From: Thermoplasmata archaeon
GTDB lineage: Archaea > Thermoplasmatota > Thermoplasmata > Lutacidiplasmatales > UBA184
DNA: 49,970 bases
Direction of reading: 5' to 3'
Assembly (NCBI GenBank): GCA_021798415.1
Contig: JAJZGO010000004.1
Location: 1 to 49,970, forward strand
Position 1 is the first letter of the stretch. Every line of letters begins with the position of its first letter. Below the pieces are notes generated by a model. The model made no database searches and was not told where the DNA came from. It saw only the letters and a program-made list of their open reading frames with translations. Shown piece by piece: positions 15,775 through 22,993 of this stretch. A program made the position numbers and the translations under genes.

Positions 15775-17334
15775 GTGGCCACGGACTCCGATAGGGAGGT
15801 CCGAGAGGGACTTTCGAGCATCACCCGCGGAACGCTGTTCCTCCTCTTCGCGACCCTCGGGTTCGTCGTCCTCAACTTCGTCTCGCGCGTCGTGGTCGTG
15901 CGCAGCATCCTGCCGGGCGACTTCAGCGCATTCTCCCTTGGCCTGTCGCTCGCGGGTCTCCTGTCGGCGTTCGGAACGCTCGGACTCACGAACGCCGTCG
16001 CGCGCGGCATCCCGCATGCGGCCTCGGACGCCGAGCGGCGGACGATCGTCCGGAGCACGTTCGCGATCGGGAGCGTGGCCGCCGTCGCGAGCTCGGCCCT
16101 CCTCTGGGTATTCGCGGGACCGATCGGTCGGGCGCTGGGCCAGCCGGGGCTGACGCTCGCGCTCGAGTTCTTCCCCGTCGCCGTCGCCGCGTCGATCATC
16201 GGGAGCCTCGTCGCGTCGATCTTCCAGGGATTCGAGGACGTCACACCGAACGCGCTGTTCCTCCAGCTCGTCAACCCGGGGCTGTTCGTGGTCTTCCTCG
16301 GGATCGCGATCGTCGTCCCTCCGTCCGGTATCGACTATCGCGAAGCGCTCGCGACCTACGCCCTCGCGAACGTCGTGACGCTCGCCCTCATCCTCGTCTA
16401 CGCGGGCCGCCAGCTGCCCCGCCGGCTCCCGAGGGGCCCCCTGGCGCCCGAAGCGCTCGGCCCGCTGCTGCGCTTCGCGGCCCCGCTCTTCGTGGTCGGC
16501 ATCATGGGCAGCATCACGGCGTCCGGAGATACGATCCTCCTGGGGGCCTACCATTTCAGTGAGACGGGGACCTACAGCGCCTCGCTCACGCTCGCCCGGC
16601 TCCTTCAGATCGGGATCGGAGCGGCCGGGTACATCTTCCTGCCGGTCGCGACCAAGTTCTTGCGGCAGAACGACTCCCGGTCGATCCAGCTGACCTACGC
16701 GACGGTGACGAAGTGGATGACGCTCGTCTCGTTGCCGCTGTTCCTGGTGTTCTTCTTCTTTCCGAGCCCGTCCCTCGGGCTCGTCTATGGCCCGAGGTAC
16801 GTCTCGGTCGTTGAGCCGCTCCAGCTCGCCGTGCTCGGGGCGTTCCTGACCACCATCCTCGGTCCCTCGACGATGCTCCAGGTCGCGTTCGGGCAGACCC
16901 GTCTCTTGATGTACAACTCGATCGCGGCCGGGGTCGTCGACGTCGGGCTCGCGCTCCTTCTGGTCCCGGGATTGGGGTACGTCGGGGCCGCCGTCGCGTG
17001 GGCGGTGGCGAACTCGCTCTTCACGGGACTGTCCCTGGTCGAGCTCGCGGTCCTCTCGGGCGTGCACCCGTTCCGGCGGCACTTCGTGGCCCCGCTCCTC
17101 GCGACGGCGCTCCCGATCACCGTCGTGTTCGTCGTGACCCGGCCGCTCGTGTCGGGTCTAGGACTCGTCGTACTCGCGCTCGTGTTGGCGGGGCTCTTCG
17201 TCCTCCTCGTACTCCTCACCCGGAGTGTCGACGACGGCGACCGGCTCCTCCTCGAAGCCGTCGAGCGTCTGATCGGCCGGCGTCTCTCGATCTTGCGGCG
17301 CCTCGGCCGGATCGGGCTGCGCTCGACCCGGTGA
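15775..17334 (+). CDS. Polysaccharide flippase of the MOP/MVF superfamily
   Basis: The 519-residue protein has about 14 membrane helices. It begins with an amphipathic GLSSITRGTLFLLFATLGFV helix and VVVRSILPGDFSAFSLGLSL, typical of Wzx/oligosaccharide exporters (the YG(X)fs-like entry region). In the middle is MGSITASGDTILLGAYHFSETGTYSASLTLARL, also family-typical. It would flip lipid-linked sugars for S-layer or other surface glycosylation. GTG is the start; a GTATTTAC box lies 38 nt upstream. The last 177 nt overlap antisense with the next minus-strand gene. Confidence 0.85.
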   Translation: MATDSDREVREGLSSITRGTLFLLFATLGFVVLNFVSRVVVVRSILPGDFSAFSLGLSLAGLLSAFGTLGLTNAVARGIPHAASDAERRTIVRSTFAIGSVAAVASSALLWVFAGPIGRALGQPGLTLALEFFPVAVAASIIGSLVASIFQGFEDVTPNALFLQLVNPGLFVVFLGIAIVVPPSGIDYREALATYALANVVTLALILVYAGRQLPRRLPRGPLAPEALGPLLRFAAPLFVVGIMGSITASGDTILLGAYHFSETGTYSASLTLARLLQIGIGAAGYIFLPVATKFLRQNDSRSIQLTYATVTKWMTLVSLPLFLVFFFFPSPSLGLVYGPRYVSVVEPLQLAVLGAFLTTILGPSTMLQVAFGQTRLLMYNSIAAGVVDVGLALLLVPGLGYVGAAVAWAVANSLFTGLSLVELAVLSGVHPFRRHFVAPLLATALPITVVFVVTRPLVSGLGLVVLALVLAGLFVLLVLLTRSVDDGDRLLLEAVERLIGRRLSILRRLGRIGLRSTR

Positions 17335-17703
17335 GCTCCCGGCCGCCGGGGCCGACGCGGCCCGCCCCTCGCGTACGTGCTCGACGAGGAGAAGGACCAC
17401 GCCGCCACCGAGCAGGAAGAAGACGTACTCCGCCAGCGCGTTCGCCGCCCCGGTGTTCCCGAGCGCGTCGACGACCGCCGTGACCACGAGAAGGACCAGG
17501 GCGGCGCCGATAGGATAGCGGGCGTCGAGATGGGCCCACACGGAGTACACCATGTAGGCGAGGAGCAGGACGACGAACGCGATCGTGAACGGGAACGTCA
17601 CGGGCCTCGGATCGCCTCGAACGGTCGCGAGTTCAAAATCGTATCCCGTCGGGTTCGGCCGCACGCCGTGGGTCCGCAACGTGTCGACTACCGGCCGCGT
17701 CAC
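17158..17703 (-). CDS. Small membrane protein of unknown family
   Basis: The 181-residue protein begins MTRPVVDTLRTHGVRPNPTGYDFEL, then has three hydrophobic helices (about residues 37-58, 63-83 and 88-108), then a Pro/Ala-rich and strongly acidic tail. The tail is read antisense to the last membrane helix of the flippase, which explains its Glu/Asp richness. The true functional part is probably residues 1-115. I chose the GTG at 17703 because a TATGTAAAC box lies about 32 nt upstream on this strand. No function can be given. Confidence 0.6.
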   Translation of the reverse strand: MTRPVVDTLRTHGVRPNPTGYDFELATVRGDPRPVTFPFTIAFVVLLLAYMVYSVWAHLDARYPIGAALVLLVVTAVVDALGNTGAANALAEYVFFLLGGGVVLLLVEHVREGRAASAPAAGSSPGRAQPDPAEAPQDRETPADQTLDGFEEEPVAVVDTPGEEYEEDEEPRQHEREYDES

Positions 17704-17730
17704 GCCCCGGTGGGGCGGGTGCCCAGTCAG

Positions 17731-17740
17731 GTTTACATAG
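17731..17740. promoter_or_regulatory. Shared TATA-like box between two orphan membrane genes
   Basis: GTTTACATAG, centred 32 nt before the minus-strand GTG at 17703. On the plus strand it points transcription to about 17760, after the ATG at 17751, so the ATG at 17787 is the better start there. Confidence 0.5.
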
Positions 17741-17786
17741 GTCGTCCCTTATGCCAATCCCGAGAGACCGATTTCGGTTATCCCAG

Positions 17787-18386
17787 ATGGTGGGAAGTTC
17801 GCGCAGGCGACGCATCGTTCCGATCGTGCTCGGATTGGCGATGCTCGCGGTGGTCATTGCGGCGGCCCTGTCGCCGAACACCGGTGTGGTCCAGGCCCAG
17901 ACGAATGCGCAGTACAACCAGTCCCCCTCCTCGACCGTTTCTCCCTACCTCTACGTCGGCATCGGGGTGGCGGTCGCGCTCGCCGCGCTGCTCGTGGCGC
18001 TCCTGTTGATGGGCCGTCGGCGACGCCGACCGCCTTCCCCGCCCCCCCCGCAGTTGTGGCAGGGCGGTCCGTCCGCGCCGGCCTCGGCGGCCGCCGTAGC
18101 GCCTCCCCCGCCTTCCCCCCCGCCGGCGAGCCCCCCTCCGCCCGCCGCCGGCCCGGCGTACCTCGAGACTCCCGAGGACGTCGGCCAGGCCGCCCAGGCC
18201 GGGCCCATCGTGGGAGCGGGCGTTGGCGCGGGGGCGGCGGGAGCGGGCGCCGAAGCGGAACCGGACATCGACTCGCTGATGGCCGAGCTCGACAAGATCA
18301 GCGGCGAGATCCTGAAGCGCGCCCCGAAGAAAGGTGCCGGGTCGGTACCCGCCGACGAAGGGGCCGGCACGACCGGAAACCGCTAG
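17787..18386 (+). CDS. Hypothetical membrane-anchored Pro/Ala-rich protein
   Basis: About 199 residues from the ATG at 17787 (an in-frame ATG at 17751 lies too close to the box). It starts with a basic stretch and a hydrophobic helix that resembles a signal or anchor (IVPIVLGLAMLAVVIAAALS), followed by a polar Asn/Gln/Ser segment of about 25 residues. A second helix (YVGIGVAVALAALLVALLLM), a basic stop-transfer RRRRR, a Pro/Ala linker and a helical end EPDIDSLMAELDKISGEILK follow. The topology suggests a small external loop and a cytoplasmic tail that ends in a possible interaction helix. I do not recognise the family. Confidence 0.6.
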   Translation: MVGSSRRRRIVPIVLGLAMLAVVIAAALSPNTGVVQAQTNAQYNQSPSSTVSPYLYVGIGVAVALAALLVALLLMGRRRRRPPSPPPPQLWQGGPSAPASAAAVAPPPPSPPPASPPPPAAGPAYLETPEDVGQAAQAGPIVGAGVGAGAAGAGAEAEPDIDSLMAELDKISGEILKRAPKKGAGSVPADEGAGTTGNR

Positions 18387-18412
18387 AGCCCCCGCGCCCG
18401 TGGGCCGGCGGT

Positions 18413-18419
18413 GCTTAAG
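18413..18419 (+). promoter_or_regulatory. TATA-like box of the 85-residue gene
   Basis: GCTTAAG, centred 28 nt before the ATG at 18444. An upstream in-frame GTG at 18411 lies inside the box and is therefore unlikely to be the start. Confidence 0.5.
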
Positions 18420-18443
18420 AACCCGGGCGGAGTCGTTCGGACG

Positions 18444-18701
18444 ATGCCCGAAGCCCCGGGAACTCCGGACGAGGACGGCCTCTTAGTGGAGTTGCACGAC
18501 GCGATCGCCCGGGCCTCCCGCCGGCCCCGCGAGATCGAGGTCGGGATTGTGCTCTCGATCGCCCTCGGTCGGCGACGCGGTGCCGTCTCCTGCGGAGGCT
18601 GCCAGATCCCGCTCGAGTTCGAGGGGATCCCGGCCCGGACCAACGCCCGTCTCGGGGGCCCGTTCCGCTTGGTGTTCGAAGAGCGTGCGACCGGTTCGTA
18701 A
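18444..18701 (+). CDS. Hypothetical small protein with a CxxC pair
   Basis: 85 residues from the ATG at 18444. The N-terminal half is an acidic helix-rich segment (DEDGLLVELHDAIARASRR). The C-terminal half, GAVSCGGCQIPLEFEGIPARTNARLGG, has a single CGGC motif that could hold a metal with a partner subunit or act in redox, but only two cysteines are present. I know no family for it. It lies 26 nt upstream of the DedA gene and in the same direction, so the two may be linked. Confidence 0.55.
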   Translation: MPEAPGTPDEDGLLVELHDAIARASRRPREIEVGIVLSIALGRRRGAVSCGGCQIPLEFEGIPARTNARLGGPFRLVFEERATGS

Positions 18702-18727
18702 CCGCGTCGGTCGCCGGAGGTCTTCGG

Positions 18728-19423
18728 ATGTCGATCCTGGGAACGGTCGCTGACCTGATCACGATGATCCTCGCCACGGCCGGACTCGCGGGGGTCTTCG
18801 GCCTGATGGCCGTGGAGAGTTTCGGCCTACCGCCCGTCCCGAGCGAGGTGATCCTGCCGTTCACGGGATTCCTCATCGCGTCGGGGACGTTCCCGCTGGT
18901 CGGGGCGGTGCTCGCCGCTCTGCTGGGAGGCCTCGTCGGCTCGTACGCCGGCTACGCGGTCGGACGGTGGTGGCGCCACCGCATCACCGGCCTCGGGATC
19001 GGCCGACTTCGACTCGAGCCGCGCCACCTAGAGCGGATGGACCGGTTCTTCGCCCGTAGAGGAGAGGTCACGGTCGGCGTGGCGCGTCTACTGCCCGTCG
19101 TCCGAAGCTACATCTCCTACCCGGCCGGGACCGCCGAGATGAACCCGGTGCGCTTCGGTGTGTACACGCTCCTCGGCAGCATTCCGTTCACGCTGGGCCT
19201 CATCTATGCGGGGATGGTCCTGCGATCCGACTGGACCCTGGTCTCTTCGTACTTCTCCGTCCTCGATTACCCGCTGATCGCGATCGTGGCGATCGTCGTC
19301 GTCTTCATCATCCTCCAGGTGGCGGGCGTCCTCGCCCCCGGCTGGCCGCCCCGCCGCGCGTCGAAGGCGCCCACCGCAAGCTCGGCCGACCCGGCCGCGC
19401 CGTCGCCTCCTCCCTCGGGGTGA
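18728..19423 (+). CDS. DedA-family membrane protein (VTT domain)
   Basis: The 231-residue protein has five or six hydrophobic segments and the DedA pattern: ESFGLPPVPSEVILPFTGFL near residues 30-50, then GSYAGYAVGRWW and a conserved GVARLLPVVRSYISYPAGTAEM loop with basic and proline residues. DedA proteins act as lipid scramblase-like or flippase-like carriers; in bacteria some return polyprenyl phosphate. Next to a sugar flippase this may recycle dolichyl phosphate, which is inference. The ATG has GGAGG about 9 nt upstream. Confidence 0.88.
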   Translation: MSILGTVADLITMILATAGLAGVFGLMAVESFGLPPVPSEVILPFTGFLIASGTFPLVGAVLAALLGGLVGSYAGYAVGRWWRHRITGLGIGRLRLEPRHLERMDRFFARRGEVTVGVARLLPVVRSYISYPAGTAEMNPVRFGVYTLLGSIPFTLGLIYAGMVLRSDWTLVSSYFSVLDYPLIAIVAIVVVFIILQVAGVLAPGWPPRRASKAPTASSADPAAPSPPPSG

Positions 19424-19454
19424 ACGTCGTCTTCTCGCCCCGGCGCTCGGTCGG

Positions 19455-20825
19455 CTAGGGCCGGGCCCCCGTCCTCGTACGCGCTGGCGGGTGCGAGCGG
19501 GCGTACTCCGGCCGAACGACCTCACCGACCGACCGTCCGATGTACTGGCCGTCCTCGACGATCCGTTCGCCCCGCAGGTAGTGCTCGCGGGGGAAGATCG
19601 CCTCCCAACCCTCGAAAGCGGTCCAGCCGCACGGTGCGTGGAGCCGGCGGGCCTCCAGGCGGGTCCGGGCCCGAAAATCGACCACGAGGAGGTCGGCCCG
19701 ATGCCCGACCGCGAGCCGGCCTCGGGGCTGGCCGACCCAGCGCGACGGTCGGTCGCTCGCGGCTGCGACCAGCGTTCCGAGCTCGAGCTCCGAGGCCCGA
19801 ACCCGGGCGAGCATGAGCGGGAGCATCGTCTCGACGCCCGGCATCCCGCTCGGGGCGAGGTCGAACGGTCGGTCCTTCGTGTCGAGAGAGTGCGGCGCGT
19901 GGTCGCTCGCGAGGCAGGGGACCTCACCGCGCCGGAACCTCGCCCACAGGGCCGCGCGGTCGGCCTCGGAGCGCAGCGGCGGGTTGACTTTGCGGTACGA
20001 GCTGTCGCCCGAACGCTCGGAGAGGAGAAGGTGGTGCGGCGTCGCTTCGAACGACACCCCCGCCGCCCGCAGGCGGTCGGCGACGGTGCCGGTCGTGACG
20101 TGGGCGACGTGCAGGCGCAGCGACGGGGGCGCTTCGCCCAGCGACGCGACGGCGGCGAGCTCGGCGGCGGCCGGACGGCGGGCGTTCCAATCGGCGAGCC
20201 CCCGGTCCGGCAGGTCCGTCCGGAACCGGCTCGGGTCCTCGGCGTGGACGCTGACGGGCAGGCCGAGCTCCGCGAGGCGCGCGAGGAGCCCCGGGACCTC
20301 GACGGACGCAGGGACCTCCTCGACCCCCGTCGTCGGGCTGAGGTAGACCTTGAACCCGCCCGCGGTCTCGGCGAGGCGCGCGAGAGCGCGCGGTCGCACG
20401 GGAAGGGCGTAGAGGAGGACGTCGACGGCCGCCCGGCCGGGAACGCGGCGGGCCTTTTCCTCGACGCCGTCCGAGTCCGTCACCGGCGGGATCGTGTTCG
20501 GCATGTCGCCGACGAGCCCGACCCCCCCGAGGGCGGCCTGGATCGTCCCGGACGCGAGCGTCTCGACGTCGCGAGGTCCTCCCGGCTCGCGCAGGTGAAC
20601 GTGCAGGTCGGTCGCGGCGGGGAGGATCACCGAGTCGCCGACGTCGTGTCGGGGCCCGCCCCTCAGGTCCCGGCCGAGGGCGGCGATGATGCCGTCGTCG
20701 TCGATCGCGATCTCGACCGGCTGGAGGCGCCCGCGAACCTGGGCCCGGCCGACGAGGATCCACGCGACGTGCCCGGTCCGCTCGGGTGCGCCGTCCGGGC
20801 CCCCGGGGTCGTCGTCGGTCCCCAT
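19455..20825 (-). CDS. pyrC: Dihydroorotase (amidohydrolase type)
   Basis: The 456-residue amidohydrolase cyclises carbamoyl aspartate to dihydroorotate in pyrimidine synthesis. Metal ligands are His75 and His77 in DLHVHLREPGG, a lysine in GGFKVYLSPTTG, histidines in SVHAEDP and LHVAHVTTG, and the aspartate in CLASDHAPHS. The REPG after HxH is typical of true dihydroorotases. I chose the ATG at 20825 because a TACGTAAAG box lies 24 nt upstream; the frame is open further but without homology. It is divergent from purM with 82 nt between starts. Confidence 0.9.
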   Translation of the reverse strand: MGTDDDPGGPDGAPERTGHVAWILVGRAQVRGRLQPVEIAIDDDGIIAALGRDLRGGPRHDVGDSVILPAATDLHVHLREPGGPRDVETLASGTIQAALGGVGLVGDMPNTIPPVTDSDGVEEKARRVPGRAAVDVLLYALPVRPRALARLAETAGGFKVYLSPTTGVEEVPASVEVPGLLARLAELGLPVSVHAEDPSRFRTDLPDRGLADWNARRPAAAELAAVASLGEAPPSLRLHVAHVTTGTVADRLRAAGVSFEATPHHLLLSERSGDSSYRKVNPPLRSEADRAALWARFRRGEVPCLASDHAPHSLDTKDRPFDLAPSGMPGVETMLPLMLARVRASELELGTLVAAASDRPSRWVGQPRGRLAVGHRADLLVVDFRARTRLEARRLHAPCGWTAFEGWEAIFPREHYLRGERIVEDGQYIGRSVGEVVRPEYARSHPPARTRTGARP

Positions 20826-20844
20826 CCTCGGGCGGACGGTGCGG

Positions 20845-20853
20845 TACGTAAAG
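20845..20853 (-). promoter_or_regulatory. TATA-like box of pyrC
   Basis: The plus-strand run TACGTAAAG reads CTTTACGTA on the minus strand, centred about 24 nt before the ATG at 20825. Confidence 0.5.
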
Positions 20854-20878
20854 AAGCCAGTCCCCGCCCACCGGGTAT

Positions 20879-20887
20879 CGTATAATC
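20879..20887 (+). promoter_or_regulatory. TATA-like box of purM
   Basis: CGTATAATC, centred 25 nt before the GTG at 20908, which fixes that start. Confidence 0.55.
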
Positions 20888-20907
20888 CCCGGGTCCATGG
20901 GACCCCC

Positions 20908-21966
20908 GTGCTCTCCCCACGGGGCCGTGCGCGGTGGACGTACGCGACGAGCGGCGTGGACCTCCGGGCGCGGTCGCGTGCTCTCGCGGCGCTCCTCGAG
21001 TCACTCGAGTACCGGGCTCCGCCCGACCACGGGCGACCGATACGGGCCCCGGGACACTTTGCCGGGATGATCCGGGTCGGTCGCGAAACGATCGCGGTGA
21101 CCACCGACACCGTCGGGACTAAGGTCCTTCTCGCTGAGCAGCTCGGCCGTTGGGAGGAGGTCGGCGAAGACATCGTCGGTGTCAACGTCAACGACCTTGC
21201 GGCGGTCGGCGCCCGGCCGGCCGGCCTCGTCGACACGATCCTCTGCGTCCGTCCCGACGAGGGGGTCTTCCGGGCCCTCGGACGGGGGCTCGACCGGGGG
21301 ATGCGCGCGGCGCGGTGCACGCTCCTGGGAGGAGAGACGGCGATCGTCCCCGACCTCGTGCGCGGGATCGACCTCGGGGGGACCGCGGTCGGGTTCTTCC
21401 CGCGCGGCCGGGCCCCGGTCACCGGCGCTCGCCTCTCCGCCGGCGACGTGATCCTCGGGATCCCCTCCGTGGGGCTCCACGCGAACGGCTTCACGCTGGT
21501 GCGGAAGTTGCTCGACGACCGCGCGGTCGACCTCGCGGCTCCGCGGCCGGGCGCGAGCGAGCCGGTCGGGGTCGAGCTGTTGCGGCCGACGCGGATCTAC
21601 TCGACGATCGCGGACGCGCTCGCCGGCCGTCCCGACGTGCACGGGTTCGCCCACATGAGCGGAGGCGGGGTGCGCAACCTCGTCCGGCTCCACGCGCGGC
21701 TCGGCTTCGTCCTCGACCACTGGCCGGTCCCTCCGCCCCTCTTCCGGTGGGTGCAATCCTTGGGCGAGCTCCCGGACGAGGAGATGTTCGAGACGTTCAA
21801 CATGGGGATCGGTTTCGTGGTGATCGTCGCCCGCCACCGACTCTCGGAGGTGCGCCGGCGGCTTGCCCGCGCGGGGGCGCCGGACGCGCTCGCGATCGGG
21901 CACGTGGCGCGCGGCGGTGGCGTCCGCCTGCCCGACCTCGGTCTCGAGTACGCGCAGTACGCCTGA
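20908..21966 (+). CDS. purM: Phosphoribosylformylglycinamidine cyclo-ligase (AIR synthetase)
   Basis: 352 residues, the normal length for PurM. It makes aminoimidazole ribotide in purine synthesis. Family motifs are the N-terminal YATSGVDLRA, the glycine-rich TTDTVGTK, GVNVNDLAAVGA with the Mg/ATP residues, LLGGETAIVPD, GIPSVGLHANGFTLVRK, HMSGGGVRNLVR, and the C-terminal METFNMGIGFV-like MFETFNMGIGF. The GTG start is set by a box 25 nt upstream and by the short family N-terminus. PurQ, the preceding-step enzyme subunit, is encoded at 47.8 kb. Confidence 0.94.
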   Translation: MLSPRGRARWTYATSGVDLRARSRALAALLESLEYRAPPDHGRPIRAPGHFAGMIRVGRETIAVTTDTVGTKVLLAEQLGRWEEVGEDIVGVNVNDLAAVGARPAGLVDTILCVRPDEGVFRALGRGLDRGMRAARCTLLGGETAIVPDLVRGIDLGGTAVGFFPRGRAPVTGARLSAGDVILGIPSVGLHANGFTLVRKLLDDRAVDLAAPRPGASEPVGVELLRPTRIYSTIADALAGRPDVHGFAHMSGGGVRNLVRLHARLGFVLDHWPVPPPLFRWVQSLGELPDEEMFETFNMGIGFVVIVARHRLSEVRRRLARAGAPDALAIGHVARGGGVRLPDLGLEYAQYA

Positions 21967-22042
21967 GCCGCGCGTCCGGCGGTCCCGGGCGCAAACAGTT
22001 ATGGAACGACCGCCCTCCTCGGCGCCGGAGGGCAGAGGGGGC

Positions 22043-22984
22043 GTGGACCGCGCGAAAGGGTACGCGGTCTTCTTGTCGCTGGCCGCGGCCCTCCTCTGGG
22101 CGACCTACTACATCTTCGTCCTCGCGCTCGACCGAAGTGCCCCGCCGTCGGCCGTCGTGTTCTACCCGTTCCTCTTCGGCGGGGCCGCGTACACCGCCTG
22201 GGCGGCCGCGGCGGGCCACGGCCGGGCGCTGCTCGCGCTCTGGCGGCAGCCGATGGCGTACGTCCGCACCGGGTTCCTGGTCGGGATGCAGGTCTCGGTC
22301 CTCGCCGCGACGTACCTCACAGGTCCGGTCGACGCTTCGCTCCTCTCGCTGATCGGGGACGTCGTGCTGACCCCGCTGATCGTGGCCCTCGTGATCGGCG
22401 CCCACCGGGCGCACGTGACGTCGCGAGTCTTCTCGCTCGGGCTCGTGCTGAGCCTCGCCGGTGGGGCGCTCACGATCGCGGGAGGGCAGGGCCTGACCGC
22501 GGTCCGCGGCCTCGGGTGGGCGGTGGTTCCGGCGGTCCCGGTCTCGGTCGCGCTCTACTTTCTGCTGAGCGCGCGGGAGAACGAGCGCTCCCCTCCGTCG
22601 GCGGTCGTCGCGCAGTCGATGCTCGCCGCGGCGCTCGTCGGCGCTCTCGTCTCGCCCGCGCTCCCGGGTGGGCTCGCGGGACTCGGGTCGCCCTCGCCCG
22701 CCGCTCTCGTCCTCCTCGCCGCGACGGGCGTGACGAGCTTCTTCCTCGCTCCGGCGCTCTACTTCCACGCGATCTCGCGCGCCGGCCTCGTGATCCCGCC
22801 GATGCTGATGACCGGGATCCCGGTCTTCACCCTCCTGCTCTCCGCGACCGTCCTCCGCCTCGAGCTTCCGTGGGTCGCGGTCCTCGGGATCCCGGTCGCG
22901 GTCGTCGGCGCGGTCCTCACGCTCCGCGGCGAGAGCGGCCCCGAGACCCCCGGGCCCCCGGGGCCCGAGACGGCCTCCTCGTAG
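22043..22984 (+). CDS. DMT-superfamily (EamA) transporter
   Basis: About 313 residues with ten hydrophobic helices in two repeats of five, each an EamA domain (first repeat from GYAVFLSLAAALLWATYYIF; second from LGWAVVPAVPVSVALYFLL). Drug/metabolite transporters export or take up small metabolites; the substrate is not predictable. I prefer the GTG at 22043, preceded by GAGGGGG; an in-frame ATG at 22001 sits within 4 nt of an AT-rich box and adds a hydrophilic 14-residue leader. It ends 10 nt before the convergent DNA polymerase gene. Confidence 0.8.
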   Translation: MDRAKGYAVFLSLAAALLWATYYIFVLALDRSAPPSAVVFYPFLFGGAAYTAWAAAAGHGRALLALWRQPMAYVRTGFLVGMQVSVLAATYLTGPVDASLLSLIGDVVLTPLIVALVIGAHRAHVTSRVFSLGLVLSLAGGALTIAGGQGLTAVRGLGWAVVPAVPVSVALYFLLSARENERSPPSAVVAQSMLAAALVGALVSPALPGGLAGLGSPSPAALVLLAATGVTSFFLAPALYFHAISRAGLVIPPMLMTGIPVFTLLLSATVLRLELPWVAVLGIPVAVVGAVLTLRGESGPETPGPPGPETASS

Positions 22985-22993
22985 CCCGCGAGC

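Noticed and set aside
17751..17786. ATG 17751 as start of the Pro-rich membrane protein
   Set aside because: It is only about 15 nt from the centre of the promoter box, upstream of the expected transcript start. ATG 17787 fits better.
20826..21494. Longer dihydroorotase frame reaching to 21494
   Set aside because: The extra part is antisense to purM and lacks any domain pattern. The promoter box is at 20845-20853.
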